Shown here: positions 45,419-55,600 of the stretch, in pieces
Position numbering within the stretch: position 1 is the first letter of the stretch
Layout of the letters: the number at the start of each line of letters is the position of its first letter
Source: Marinisporobacter sp.
GTDB lineage: Bacteria; Bacillota; Clostridia; Peptostreptococcales; Thermotaleaceae
NCBI GenBank assembly: GCA_025210525.1
Contig: JAOARP010000024.1
Coordinates: forward strand, 16,953-80,952
DNA: 64,000 nucleotides
Reading direction: 5' to 3'
Translations under genes and position numbers: made by a program
Notes under the pieces: generated by a model
The model's input: the letters and a program-made list of their open reading frames with translations, nothing else
Told to the model about the DNA's origin: nothing
Database searches by the model: none

Positions 45419-46162
45419 TTGAAAAGCTATGATGCAACAACTAAGCTGTGTGGTGCTAGAAAGTGTGTAAAAAAAGAAATAGAAGTCATTCGAAAAAAAT
45501 TAAATAATCTAGTAGTAGAAAAAAATGAAGATTTATTGGACCCAGAGGTTCTTAAATTAAGTGAAGAGCTAGATGAATTAATTGTCAAATATAATAGAAC
45601 ACATAAAAAAGATTGTATAATAAATTTATACAATATATCGGGTATTCATTCCACTTTTTATTACTATGGTGAAAATCATCTTTTTACAAATATGATTCAA
45701 TATATTGATCATGGAATTAAAAATAAAGAAATTATCCATATTTCTATGAAGCCAGAGTTATATGATAAATTATTAAAATTTTTAAGTACTTTTGAAATAC
45801 CACAGGAGCATATAAAATTTTATCCTGTAAAAGAATTAATCTTGAGCAATAAAACGGGTGGATTAGATGGATTAAAAAAGAAAGTAGCAGTATGTACTAA
45901 AGAAGCATTAGAAAAGGGGTATGGTGGAATACGTTGGATTGGTCAGCCTACCTATGCTATACAGGAAACTTCTAAGGATGATTTTTTAAGTTGGGAAATA
46001 AACCTAACAGAAGCTTTACAAAATACAAAGGTTTCACTTATTTGTATTTATGATTATTATGATTATATAAATGATAAAAAAGTTATTGATGAACGTGTAA
46101 TCAATGAATCCTTGAATACTCATTCCCATGTTTTAAATAAATTTTATTTAGAAAATATATGA
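45419..46162 (+). CDS. Spo0E-like domain fused to a MEDS sensory domain
   Basis: 247 residues with a TTG start preceded by AAGGGGGG. The N-terminal part (about 15-62) is a Spo0E-type helical hairpin: IEVIRKKLNNLV ... LKLSEELDELIVKYN, with the S-x-x-L-D-x-L-I-x-x-Y core. The rest (about 68-240) resembles the MEDS domain of DcmR-type regulators (GENHLFTNMIQYIDHGIKN, YGGIRWIGQPTYAI). The fusion suggests a ligand-controlled Spo0A phosphatase or another two-component modulator; that function is inferred. It is a single gene. Confidence 0.78.
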   Translation: MKSYDATTKLCGARKCVKKEIEVIRKKLNNLVVEKNEDLLDPEVLKLSEELDELIVKYNRTHKKDCIINLYNISGIHSTFYYYGENHLFTNMIQYIDHGIKNKEIIHISMKPELYDKLLKFLSTFEIPQEHIKFYPVKELILSNKTGGLDGLKKKVAVCTKEALEKGYGGIRWIGQPTYAIQETSKDDFLSWEINLTEALQNTKVSLICIYDYYDYINDKKVIDERVINESLNTHSHVLNKFYLENI

Positions 46163-46235
46163 ATTATTGACTTTTTGAGGATTTATGAGGGGAACAATAA
46201 AATTGCTTATGTACCCCTATATGTCCTTTTTATTT

Positions 46236-46970
46236 CTAAATATTGATAGGTGGATATTTTTTAGTAGGTGCAAGCCAAACTTCACCACTTCCAGTAAAGG
46301 TTTGTAAATATCCTTCTTTTTTAGATTTTTCTATTTTTGTTTCAATATCTCCTCTTATAACAATTGCTAAACTGCCATCAACTTTTAATGTATCGTTATT
46401 CAACTCATAGATTAAAACTTCATCAAATGGAATATAACTTTCTAAAATAGCAATACCACTTCCGCTTAATTTTGGTTGCCTAAAGCCGTCTGCTGTTAGT
46501 AGTCCTACTGCAGCATCTTTATTTACATGTACAGAAACTTCCATACTGTCTTCACAGCAATAGAACATTCCATCACCTAAAATAAGCGTTTCATCTGATA
46601 ATTCTAGCATATAAAAATATTTATAAGAAGGGTCTAAATAGATTTCACCGTGTTTCCCTGAATACCTAGATGTAAAAGATGCTTCCCCTGTGCCTACACT
46701 TTTGAAAAAACCTTTCGATGGTGATGGAGCATTTTGTTGAATATCAATTTGAATTGGACCTTTCATGAATTGCAAATCCCCAGGTTGTACTAAAACGCCA
46801 CTATCCTTTAGCTGAATTCGAACTTGTCTTAATTTTTCTTTTCTATATGTTTCTTCAAGCATATGTACTTTCCTAGGTTTTATATATTCTATTATTTCAA
46901 AAACGGTACCATTTTTACTTATGGATTGATCGATTACTTTTACAGCATTTGAAAAATCTGGATTAAACAT
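46236..46970 (-). CDS. AIM24 family protein
   Basis: 244 residues, beta-rich, of the AIM24 (TIGR00266-like) family. LMKGPIQIDIQ-like and GTGEASFTSRYSGKHGEIYL segments fit the beta-helix-like fold, with a typical ending GSGEVWLAPTKKYPP. Its biochemical role is not known. An AAAGGAGG site precedes the ATG on the minus strand. It is the last apparently core gene before the accessory region. Confidence 0.82.
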   Translation of the reverse strand: MFNPDFSNAVKVIDQSISKNGTVFEIIEYIKPRKVHMLEETYRKEKLRQVRIQLKDSGVLVQPGDLQFMKGPIQIDIQQNAPSPSKGFFKSVGTGEASFTSRYSGKHGEIYLDPSYKYFYMLELSDETLILGDGMFYCCEDSMEVSVHVNKDAAVGLLTADGFRQPKLSGSGIAILESYIPFDEVLIYELNNDTLKVDGSLAIVIRGDIETKIEKSKKEGYLQTFTGSGEVWLAPTKKYPPINI

Positions 46971-47252
46971 GATAAAATCCTCCTTTTATTTTATAAGCAT
47001 GGTTCTTCTAAGATTATTGTAAAGAATAATTTAAAATATAGCAAATACGATAACTCTAGCTGGTGTGTATATAATTTTGTATACTGACTGGATTAACTAA
47101 AGAAGCGGTGTTGTATATAAAGAATGAAAAGTAGTGGCTGACTAATTTTAAAAAATGGAAAATATAAAAAAGGCTTACGATATGTATTAGAAACAACCGG
47201 TTATGAGACGATTATTTTTTGTATTAATTTTAGGTCAAAAAACACATAAAAA

Positions 47253-47307
47253 TGTATCAAAACTTATCTTAAAAACTATATTTCAAAAACGATTATATTT
47301 TGATACA
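47253..47307. repeat. Inverted repeat upstream of the resolvase, possible res/crossover site
   Basis: TGTATCAAAA (47253-47262) and its exact complement TTTTGATACA (47298-47307) are 35 bases apart, ending 36 bases before the resolvase start. Serine resolvases commonly bind inverted arms next to their own gene and autoregulate there. The rest of the 46970-47343 interval shows nothing else I can name. Confidence 0.5.
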
Positions 47308-47342
47308 ATATACTTGATAATTACACAAAGGGGATGAAAATT

Positions 47343-47894
47343 TTGAAAATTGGCTACGCAAGAGTTTCTACGAAAGACCAAAATTTGGATATGCAGGTTG
47401 ATGCACTCAAACAAAATGCTTGTGAAAAAATATATATGGATAAAATAACTGGTGCTAAAAAAGAAAGACCAGAATTTGATAGAGCTTTGGATCAATTAAG
47501 AAAAGGAGATACACTTGTTGTTTGGAAACTAGATCGAGCAGGAAGATCTTTAAAGCACCTTATAGAATTGGTAGAAAATTTAGATAAAAATGGAGTAGGC
47601 TTTATTAGTTTGAAAGAGAATATCGATACGACAACGAGTACGGGTAAATTAGTATTTCATATTTTTGCAGCACTGGCTGAGTTTGAGAGGGATATTATAC
47701 GTGAAAGAACTCAAGCAGGACTTAATGCTGCAAGAGCAAGAGGCAGGGTTGGTGGTAGACCAAAGTTAATGGATGATAAAAAGGTAGCTATGGCTAAAAC
47801 TATGATGAATGATAAGAATATTCCTGTAAAGGATATATGTAAGGCACTAGGCGTATCAAGAGCTACTTTATATAGAGTAATAAAAGAAAATTAA
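47343..47894 (+). CDS. Serine recombinase, resolvase/invertase (Pin/Tn3) family
   Basis: 183 residues. The catalytic serine is S9 in GYARVSTKDQ. Other resolvase signatures are VVWKLDRAGRSL (active-site Asp and Arg region) and AEFERDIIRERTQAGL, before a C-terminal helix-turn-helix (VKDICKALGVSRATLYRVI). The TTG at 47343 is preferred, because the AAGGGG site directly abuts the ATG at 47334. It would resolve cointegrates or invert DNA. It sits at the left end of the accessory region. Confidence 0.9.
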   Translation: MKIGYARVSTKDQNLDMQVDALKQNACEKIYMDKITGAKKERPEFDRALDQLRKGDTLVVWKLDRAGRSLKHLIELVENLDKNGVGFISLKENIDTTTSTGKLVFHIFAALAEFERDIIRERTQAGLNAARARGRVGGRPKLMDDKKVAMAKTMMNDKNIPVKDICKALGVSRATLYRVIKEN

Positions 47895-47908
47895 AAAGGA
47901 AGTACTTT

Positions 47909-47938
47909 ACGGTAACAGAAATAATGTTACCGTTTTTT
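47909..47938 (+). terminator. Intrinsic terminator of the resolvase gene
   Basis: ACGGTAAC (47909-47916) pairs with GTTACCGT (47926-47933), followed by TTTTT. Confidence 0.85.
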
Positions 47939-48410
47939 ATTGCATAATACATGAAAGTTTTGCTTGGATTCAGTTCCAAACTTGCAAATTCTTTTACTAA
48001 CATTTTCAAATGCTACTAGGCTTTTTTCACGATTAATATCTTTTTCATGTTCACCAAAAGAGCAGTTAATATTATACATGAGTTGTTCTTGTGGTGTGAA
48101 TGTATCAATCATTAGACTTCCAATTAAAGTTTTTAAGTGAGCATCTTTTGATTAAGGTCTTTCATCATATTTACAAGTTCCACAAGAGATCTGTTGACCC
48201 TATCTAATTTTCAAATTACAAGGATATTCTTTTCTTCAAGCAATTTGGATACTTTTTTAATGCAGGATGTTCTTTTTTTCTGGACAATATCTTTTCTACA
48301 TAAATAACTGATAGGTGATATCAATTTCTTTAAGTACATTTATCTGCAAATCTAAATTCTGATACTTTGTTGCTACTCTAGCATAGCCAAAAAACTTTTC
48401 TATTTTATCC
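47930..48410 (-). pseudogene. Decayed serine resolvase
   Basis: Translating the minus strand in pieces gives FFGYARVATKYQNLDLQ (48340-48400 region), KLDRVNRSLVELVN with the codon before it changed to a stop, and IDTFTPQEQLMYN ... EKDINREKS (47930-48110). These line up in order with the intact resolvase next door (GYARVSTKDQNLD, KLDRAGRSLKHL, IDTTTSTGKL ... ERDIIRER). Stops and frameshifts interrupt it. It is a dead relative placed tail-to-tail with the living copy. Confidence 0.75.
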
Positions 48411-48648
48411 TTACTTGTGTTACGTAAATTTATTTCTATAAAATAAGGAATTCCATTGATTATAGCACTTGGAAGTTCTCATTTAATTTCAGATTTTTCC
48501 CCACAGATTGTTTTTGGACTCTTTGTTTAATATTGCAATATCTATTGTTTTTTTACAAAACATACTAAATTATCATACTAATTTTCATCTAAGCAGTAGA
48601 TAAAATCTTTATTAACAATATTATACAAAATAAGTCAAAAAACACCGG

Positions 48649-48679
48649 TTTACAATTTCTATTCAAATTTTGTCTTTAT
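48649..48679 (+). promoter_or_regulatory. Alternative-sigma promoter 1 (TTTACA-N17-GTCTTTAT), upstream of the sigma gene
   Basis: GG-TTTACA (48649-48654), a 17-base spacer and GTCTTTAT (48672-48679). An element with the same two blocks and the same spacing precedes the endolysin gene at 49559. The TTTACA -35 is the hallmark of promoters read by TcdR/BotR/TetR/UviA sigma factors. Its placement 45 bases before the sigma gene suggests autoregulation. Confidence 0.72.
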
Positions 48680-48723
48680 TTGTTGGATAGCTATCTAGAT
48701 TTAGGACTAAAGGGGGAAACAAT

Positions 48724-49284
48724 GTGAGACTATATTATTTGCTACAAAGAGCACAAAAGGGAGATGAAGAAGCGATTACAAACATTTATTTGAAATTCAA
48801 TCCAACTATAAAAAAATTGAGTAGAAACCTAAGTTATGAAGAAGCAGAAACAGATTTAATAATAGCCTTCTTAGAAACTATTAGAGAAATAAAAATTGAT
48901 AAACTTTACATAAAAAGTGATGGTGCAGTTATTAATTATATTTACACATTTCTAAAGAATAAATCTATAAATTTATTTAAGAAAAATATATTACAAAGAA
49001 CTCAAACTGTTGAATTAGAACTAGATACATTGGTTGATGATGCGTCAATAGATGTAGATGACAATATTTTTATAGCTAATCTATTAATATCATTACCATT
49101 ACTACAAAGAGTGGTTTTAAAGAAGAAATTTATTCAAGGCTTTTCAGATAAAGAAATTTCACAGCTTCTTGGTGTTTCAAGACAAGCAGTAAATAGGGCT
49201 AAAAACAGGGGATTGATGAATCTTAGAAAAATTTTAAATCTTAAAAAGGAGGGAGAATGTTGGAAGAAAAGATATTCGAGTTAG
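48724..49284 (+). CDS. Sigma-70-family factor, TcdR/BotR/UviA-like
   Basis: 186 residues. A region-2-like N-terminal half is followed by a region-4 helix-turn-helix (LLQRVVLKKKFIQGFSDKE, then ISQLLGVSRQAVNRAKNRG at about 145-165). Size and layout fit the group of clostridial toxin/bacteriocin sigma factors (TcdR, BotR, TetR, UviA). The start is GTG with AAGGGGGAAAC upstream. It overlaps the holin-like gene by 28 bases. A matched promoter precedes both this gene and the downstream lysis/toxin operon. A phage late sigma factor is the alternative. Confidence 0.8.
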   Translation: MRLYYLLQRAQKGDEEAITNIYLKFNPTIKKLSRNLSYEEAETDLIIAFLETIREIKIDKLYIKSDGAVINYIYTFLKNKSINLFKKNILQRTQTVELELDTLVDDASIDVDDNIFIANLLISLPLLQRVVLKKKFIQGFSDKEISQLLGVSRQAVNRAKNRGLMNLRKILNLKKEGECWKKRYSS

Positions 49285-49493
49285 CATCCACTCAAGGGAT
49301 ATGGGCTGTAATTAGTGTTGGCTTGATTTTTTATATCTTAAAGAATCAAGAAAAAAGAGATCTTCGTCAAGAAGATAGAGAAAATAAGTATCAAGAGATT
49401 ATACGTAATTTGACGGATAAGTTAAATTTAGTTGAAGATGTGAAAAAAGATGTTGAAGATATAAAAAACTATGTTTTTAAAAAGAATGCTTAA
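49257..49493 (+). CDS. BhlA/UviB-family holin-like peptide
   Basis: 78 residues. A short N-terminus (MLEEKIFELASTQGIWA) leads into a single membrane helix (about 14-31) and then a long charged coiled-coil tail (EKRDLRQEDRENKYQE, VKKDVEDIKNYVFKK). That layout is the BhlA/UviB bacteriocin-release holin family. The gene begins inside the sigma gene with AAGGAGGGAG upstream, so the two are coupled, exactly the uviA-uviB arrangement. It would permeabilise the membrane to release lysin and toxin. Confidence 0.88.
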   Translation: MLEEKIFELASTQGIWAVISVGLIFYILKNQEKRDLRQEDRENKYQEIIRNLTDKLNLVEDVKKDVEDIKNYVFKKNA

Positions 49494-49558
49494 AGTGTGC
49501 ATTTTACTAAATTATAACAATCTTTGAAAAAGTTTTAGAAAATTTTTAAAAATGGAGG

Positions 49559-49589
49559 TTTACATTTTGCTCCTAAAAAGTGTCTTTAT
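49559..49589 (+). promoter_or_regulatory. Alternative-sigma promoter 2 (TTTACA-N17-GTCTTTAT), upstream of the endolysin-toxin operon
   Basis: GG-TTTACA (49559-49564), 17-base spacer, GTCTTTAT (49582-49589), identical in both blocks and spacing to the element at 48649, while the spacers themselves differ. It would drive the endolysin, LRR, small protein, RHS and immunity genes, since no other promoter is evident in that run. Confidence 0.75.
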
Positions 49590-49651
49590 ATAGTGAGAAG
49601 CATTTAACCGGTTAAAAATTCTCAAATACAAATTTAAGGCGTGTGAGTAGG

Positions 49652-50236
49652 ATGAACATTATAGAAAACAATTTAAAGTTTAAAAACAAACTTAAAAAAA
49701 CGAATAAGCTTTCTATGATTGTCATTCATCATGCAGCACACAGTAGGGCGGCTGTAGATGATATACATAAATGGCATTTAGCAAATGGATGGAGTGGATT
49801 TGGTTATCACTTTCTTATAACAAAGGATGGGCAAATCTACAGGGGGAGGCCTGAAAACACCATAGGCGCTCATTGCAAAGGACATAATCAAAATTCTTTA
49901 GGGATATGTTTACAAGGTAACTTTGAAGTAGAAAAAGTATCTAAAATACAATTAAAAGCTCTTATAGAATTATGCCAGTACCTATGCAATAAATACGGTA
50001 TAAGCACTATAAAAGGCCATAGGGAATTAAGAGCTACTTCCTGTCCTGGACAGAACTTTCCTTTAATGGAGATTAAAAGTAGGGTATTTGGAAAGTTTGA
50101 CACTTATACAGTTAAAGCTGGAGATACTCTATGGTCTATAGCAACATATTATAACATGGAGGTCTGCAAGCTAATGGAGCTTAATGGACTAAAGGGTAGC
50201 TTGATATACCCAGGGCAAATATTAAAAATCATGTAA
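49652..50236 (+). CDS. N-acetylmuramoyl-L-alanine amidase with LysM domain (endolysin)
   Basis: 194 residues (a GTG three codons upstream, at 49643, is the alternative start). Amidase_2/PGRP-like domain (about 15-135) with zinc ligands in VIHHAAHS, the GHRELRATSCPG region and tyrosine/threonine in YHFLITKDG. It is followed by one LysM (about 149-192, YTVKAGDTLWSIATYY). There is no signal peptide, as expected for a holin-dependent endolysin. It directly precedes the LRR and RHS genes. Confidence 0.9.
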   Translation: MNIIENNLKFKNKLKKTNKLSMIVIHHAAHSRAAVDDIHKWHLANGWSGFGYHFLITKDGQIYRGRPENTIGAHCKGHNQNSLGICLQGNFEVEKVSKIQLKALIELCQYLCNKYGISTIKGHRELRATSCPGQNFPLMEIKSRVFGKFDTYTVKAGDTLWSIATYYNMEVCKLMELNGLKGSLIYPGQILKIM

Positions 50237-50263
50237 AACAAGAAATAAAAGGAGCGGTTTATT

Positions 50264-52408
50264 ATGGCAACGAAATTTCATTTTGATATAAATACAGGAA
50301 CTATAACGGGTTATGATGTGTCAATTGGAGGAAAAGATGTTGTTATTCCAAAACAAATCGATGAAGTAGATGTTGTAGCTATTGGGAGTAGTGTTTTTTG
50401 GAATAAGCAGCTAACGTCTGTGGAAATTCCAAATAGTGTTACTTCTATTGGTGATGATGCTTTTAGAGATAATCAGTTAACATTTGTGGAAATTCCAAAT
50501 AGTGTTACTTCTATTGGGTGTAGTGCTTTTAGCAGTAATCAGTTAACGTCTGTAGAAATTCCAAATAGTGTTACTTCTATTGGGGGTGATGCTTTTAGCA
50601 ATAATCAGTTAACGTCTGTGGAAATTCCAAATAGTATTACTTCTATTGAGAAGCATACTTTTGAGGGTAATCAGCTAACGTCTGTGGAAATTCCAAATAG
50701 TGTTACTTCTATTGGGGGTGATGCTTTCATGTATAATCAGCTAACGTCTGTGGAAATTCCAGATAGTGTTACTTCTATTGCGTGTAGTGCTTTTAGCGGT
50801 AATCAGTTAACGTCTGTGAAAATTCCAAATAGTGTCACTTCTATTGAGGGTTATGCTTTTATGTATAATCAGCTAACGTCTGTGGAAATTCCAGATAGTG
50901 TTACTTCTATTGGGAGTAGTGTCTTTAGCGATAATCAGTTGAAGTCTGTGGAAATTCCAAATAGTGTTACTTCTATTGGGAGTTATGCTTTTAGCAATAA
51001 TCAGCTAACGTCTGTGGAAATTCCAGATAGTGTTACTTCTATTGGGAGTAGTGTTTTTAGGGATAATCAGTTGAAGTCTGTGGAAATTCCAGATAGTGTT
51101 ACTTTTATTGGGAATTATGCTTTTGCTAATAATCAGTTAACTTCTGTGACTATAGAGGGTAAAAACCCTTATAGATTTGATTCGCGATGGAATACAATTG
51201 GGTTTCCAACAAAGGTAATAGCAACGAATACTGATTATAGTGCTAAAAACAGCAATATAACAGTAGGTTTAATCTATACAGATAATGAAGGGCTAAAGGA
51301 AATGCAATATCAAGTAACAAACTCTATTGCAACACCAAATACTTGGAGCAACTATACCAGGCCAATAACACTATCTACAGAAGGAGACCATTATATCCAT
51401 TACAAAGCAGTAGATAATGTAGGAAATGAAAAAATAGGATACTTTGGTCCTTATAGAATAGATAAAACTGCACCAATAGTAAGGGCTAGTGATCAAGGTA
51501 ATGGCATTAGAAATAGTAATATCTCAGTAGATTTAACCTATGAGGACTGTAGTGGAATTAAGGTGAAGCAATATAAAGTAACCAACACTAAAGCAATACC
51601 TAGTACTTGGAGCAATTATACAGGGTCAATAACACTATCTACAGAAGGAGACCATTATATCCATTACAAAGCAGTAGATAATGTAGGCAATATAAAAACA
51701 GGATACTTTGGTCCATATAAAATAGATAAAACTGTACCAGTAGTAAGGGCTAGTGATCAAGATAATGACATTAGAAATAGTAATATCTCAGTAGATTTAA
51801 CCTATGAGGACTGTAGTGGAATTGAGATAGGACAATATCAAGTAACAAATTCCATAACAACCCCTAGTAGTTGGATTGATTATAAAAATCCCATAACACT
51901 ATCTGCAGAAGGAGAACATTATATCCATTACAGAGCAGTAGATAATGCAGGAAATGAAAAAAGAGGATGTTTTGGTCCATATAAAATAGATAAAACTGTA
52001 CCAGTAGTAAAGGCAAGTGATCAAGGGAATGGCGTTAGAAATAGTAATATCTTAGTAGATTTAATCTATGAGGATAGCAGTGGCGTTAAGGTGAAGCAAT
52101 ATAAAGTAACCAACACTAAAACAACACCTAGTACTTGGAGCAATTATACAGGGCCAATAACACTATCTACAGAAGGCGACCATTATATTCATTACAGAGC
52201 AGTAGATAATGCAGGAAATATAAAAATAGGATATTTTGGTCCTTATAAAATTGAAAAAGGTAAACCATCTATACTTTTGGGTAATTTGGTATATGAATAT
52301 GATACACAGAACTGTTTAACAAATGTTAAACTTTCTTCTGGAAAGATCATTGATTCTTTGAATTATAATGCAGATGGAAAATTAATTAAATCTACGATAA
52401 GTAAATAA
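50264..52408 (+). CDS. BspA-type leucine-rich-repeat and Ig-like repeat protein without signal peptide
   Basis: 714 residues. A short N-terminal beta region is followed by about eleven 23-residue BspA/LRR_5 repeats ([18 protein letters not shown], about 45-300). Next come four repeats of about 85 residues ([21 protein letters not shown]-type, about 320-665), resembling Ig-like/OmpL47 surface domains, and a C-terminal segment ([16 protein letters not shown]) like an RHS/YD repeat. No signal peptide, sorting motif or membrane helix is visible. AAAGGAG precedes the ATG. It may be an adhesin or carrier released together with the RHS toxin. Confidence 0.85.
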   Translation: MATKFHFDINTGTITGYDVSIGGKDVVIPKQIDEVDVVAIGSSVFWNKQLTSVEIPNSVTSIGDDAFRDNQLTFVEIPNSVTSIGCSAFSSNQLTSVEIPNSVTSIGGDAFSNNQLTSVEIPNSITSIEKHTFEGNQLTSVEIPNSVTSIGGDAFMYNQLTSVEIPDSVTSIACSAFSGNQLTSVKIPNSVTSIEGYAFMYNQLTSVEIPDSVTSIGSSVFSDNQLKSVEIPNSVTSIGSYAFSNNQLTSVEIPDSVTSIGSSVFRDNQLKSVEIPDSVTFIGNYAFANNQLTSVTIEGKNPYRFDSRWNTIGFPTKVIATNTDYSAKNSNITVGLIYTDNEGLKEMQYQVTNSIATPNTWSNYTRPITLSTEGDHYIHYKAVDNVGNEKIGYFGPYRIDKTAPIVRASDQGNGIRNSNISVDLTYEDCSGIKVKQYKVTNTKAIPSTWSNYTGSITLSTEGDHYIHYKAVDNVGNIKTGYFGPYKIDKTVPVVRASDQDNDIRNSNISVDLTYEDCSGIEIGQYQVTNSITTPSSWIDYKNPITLSAEGEHYIHYRAVDNAGNEKRGCFGPYKIDKTVPVVKASDQGNGVRNSNILVDLIYEDSSGVKVKQYKVTNTKTTPSTWSNYTGPITLSTEGDHYIHYRAVDNAGNIKIGYFGPYKIEKGKPSILLGNLVYEYDTQNCLTNVKLSSGKIIDSLNYNADGKLIKSTISK
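50400..51150 (+). repeat. Tandem 69-bp repeats encoding LRRs
   Basis: About eleven units of 69 bases share a nearly unchanged block (GTGGAAATTCCA.ATAGTGTTACTTCTATTGGG). DNA identity is high, so copy number could change by slippage or recombination. Confidence 0.9.
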
Positions 52409-52422
52409 AGGGGGTTTTTAAA

Positions 52423-52638
52423 GTGACCATAACAAATCAAAATATTGAATCACAAAATGATAACAATAAACCAGAAAACTTAGTAGCAGCAGATGATCGT
52501 GGGATTTCTCAATCAACGCAGCAAGAACTTGAAATAAGACAATACACACATAATTTTGATATGTGGACTACAGAGTTAATTTCATCAAGAGATATTAATG
52601 TAGCTTTTAGTATAGGACAAGCTATATTAAATTTATAA
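52423..52638 (+). CDS. Small hydrophilic protein of unknown function before the RHS gene
   Basis: 71 residues, GTG start with AGGGGG upstream, no membrane segment. The first 30 residues are rich in Asn, Gln and Glu (TITNQNIESQNDNNKPEN), and the end is more structured (FDMWTTELISSRDINVAFS). It lies 14 bases after the LRR gene and 19 bases before the RHS gene, so it is made with them. A chaperone or adaptor for the RHS protein is possible by position only. I know no homologue. Confidence 0.65.
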   Translation: MTITNQNIESQNDNNKPENLVAADDRGISQSTQQELEIRQYTHNFDMWTTELISSRDINVAFSIGQAILNL

Positions 52639-52657
52639 AAAAGGGGGCAAAAATACA

Positions 52658-55600
52658 ATGAGTGCAACTGTTAGAGATTTAATGGCTTTAAATGAAAGCA
52701 CATCAAGCGATTTTCCTTATATGAACAGAGAAAAAGATACTATAGGAAAACTTTCTAAGGAGCAATTATATAATCAACAATTTGATAAAACAAAAGATTT
52801 AGAGGATACAGTCGATAGAGCAAGTGGAAGTTTAACTTATAAAGAAGTAGATTGTATTTTTCCAGGAAAAGATGGATTAGACTTCGCTCTCGGAAGAATA
52901 TACAATTCAGATATGGCTCAATTAGCTCAATATCATCTATACAATACATTTAAGATATATAACTTTCCTCAAAATGTAAAATATATAACAATAAAAGCTT
53001 ATGCTTTAGATAAAAAGACTGGAAATACAGAACAAAGAGATTACTGCATATATTATGATCGATGGATGGACGCAGAACGAGCTTATAATAAAGTATGTGA
53101 TCTTTGGAATAATGGCAACTTATTTAGGATACTAAATGGAGCTTTTAATATAGAAGTTCGTAGTATAATGGGTGTTACAGGTGTTAGACAGACAAATGTT
53201 CATGTTGGGACACATGATAGAGCGATTGTTTTTGAAAACAAAATAAGCCAATATAATTATCCATTAGAAAGATATAATTTAGGAGTAGGATGGTCTTTCA
53301 ATTTACCATCTATACAGAATGTATCAAAAGTTAAAAATATGGATGAACAATATTTTCACGATGGAAGTGGACACTATTATCGTATAGATTTTGAATCTGA
53401 AGACAATTACAGTCATTTAGAAGGCTATCAAGGTAAAAATCTACAATTACTGAAGGATAACGATTCATATTCATATGGAGGTAGAACTTCTAAATATAAA
53501 CTAATAACTGCTGATAAGAAGGAAACTTATTTTTCACAAGATGGAGCAGTAATCGGAATCAAAGATAGATTTAATAATCAAATAAAATTTAGTTATGCAA
53601 ATAATAAATTAAAACAAATCATAGATAGTGTAGGTCGAATTATTGACTTTACCTATAATACAGTAAATTCAAGAGAAGAAAATATTGTTGTAACAGTAAA
53701 ATCCCCAAATACTAAGGAAAATAAGACTGTAACTTATACTAAATTCAAAAATAAAGTTACAATATATCCTTTAAAAAATATTCATGGGCTACATCCAGAT
53801 CATAGCCATGAAAACCCAGCAGTAAAATATATGAGTTATCTTAGAAAAGTAACACACAACGATACAGCTTATGCAAAAGTATATGAATATGAAAATGAAT
53901 ATATGAACTTTCTATTCAATAAGAAAAACATTGAAGATAAAGACTATGCTTCTAAAATCCCTGTACAGTTATTGTCTAGTGTAATTCATTGCCATAAAGA
54001 TGAAAAGAAAATTGACTTTAGAAGAAAGTTTGAGTATGAAAAAGTTAAAAGAAATCTTGGGCGTGATGGAGCTAAACATGATTTTAGGATCAAAGCTAAA
54101 TATGATCAAAATAGATTATATAATAAATCAAATAAGAGATGGTTCTGGGGAGAAAAAGAAAATCTAGTAAATTACACATATTTCAAAGATTGCTCTGGAT
54201 ATCCAAATTACTCTTCTAGTACTGATATACCTGAAAGCTTTAGATTTGGATCACAAATGGCTGCTGATAAAATAAAAAGTAAAACAACATTTGATGGGAA
54301 GCAAAGATTTATTCAAATTGAAGTTATTGCAAATAATGGAGAGAAAAAAGTTGACAAAAATTTAGCTTTTGATAGTACCTTTGATAAAAAACCTATTAAA
54401 ATTCAAAATATAGAATATGATAGTAATGGACAAGTATCAAAAGATTTATATGTTGAAAAAGCCTATACTGATTGGGGTGGTGTAAGAACTATTACACAGC
54501 CATTAACGCTAAGGGAGTTAAATAATAGAAACATCAAGACTAAATATACTACTACCTTTGAATATCATCCTACCTTTAAGTTTGTAACTAAAAAACAATG
54601 GTACCAAAATGCTGATAAAGTTTTAACAGAAGGTTGGATATATTATGATTCAGGAAATGCAGTAGGAAGATTACGAAGATATACAGATCCACAAGGAAAA
54701 CAAACAGTATATGAATATCAATTTGATGGCAGGGGTAATGTAATAAAAACAACACAAAAGATCATCTTGGATGATGGTAAAGTAGCTAAAACTGAAACCA
54801 TATATGGAAGCGAAACAAACTATGCTTATCCAAAAGAAATCAGAGTATATCATAAAGAAAATAGTCGAGAAATTTGTACAAAATCTTTAAACACATATTA
54901 TATGCTTACTGGATTAACAAAAGAAGTCACCGATAATGCAAATAATAAGGTTTTCTATGAGTATGATGGACTTGGTAGAGTTATAGCAATTACAAAACCT
55001 AATTTTACAAACCATGATGGAGAAACTTATAAGGTTAAAGATTTATTTTCTTACAATGATTATTGCTTAGGAGCAAATGAAGATGGTAGCTATGAGTATC
55101 AAGGAAAAGTATATTCAAGAACAATGTGTACTACAAATCCAACAGATACAGCAAAAGGCTATTTCAATAAGACATGCTTATATCATAATTATTATGGAAA
55201 TCTTGTTAAAGAAATATTATATGATGTTGAAAAGAACGATTGGGTGACTCAACAACAGTATTTATATGACAATTTTCAAAAACCAATAGCACAAATAGAT
55301 GGTAACAGCAATAGAACAGATTATGGTTATGATAACTGGGGAAGAGTACATGAAGTAAAAGATTGTTTTGGAAATTTATATAAAACAGCTTATGATCTAA
55401 AGAACCATTTAAAGATAAACTACTTTGTACCAAAAGAAAAAGTAGCTAGTTATAAAGCAAATCCTTCAAATGATGCTTTAAAAGAAAATGTTGAAGAAAC
55501 GGTATTTGACTTAAGAAATAGACCAATTGAAAAAAGAGTATATCCTCAATGGCCAAATAGATCAAATCCTTTTACATCAAAAATTGCTTATGATACTGCA

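Noticed and set aside
48649..50236. Prophage remnant reading of the sigma-holin-endolysin set
   Set aside because: No capsid, tail, terminase or replication genes are in the window, and the next genes are LRR and RHS proteins. It cannot be excluded without the flanks of relatives.
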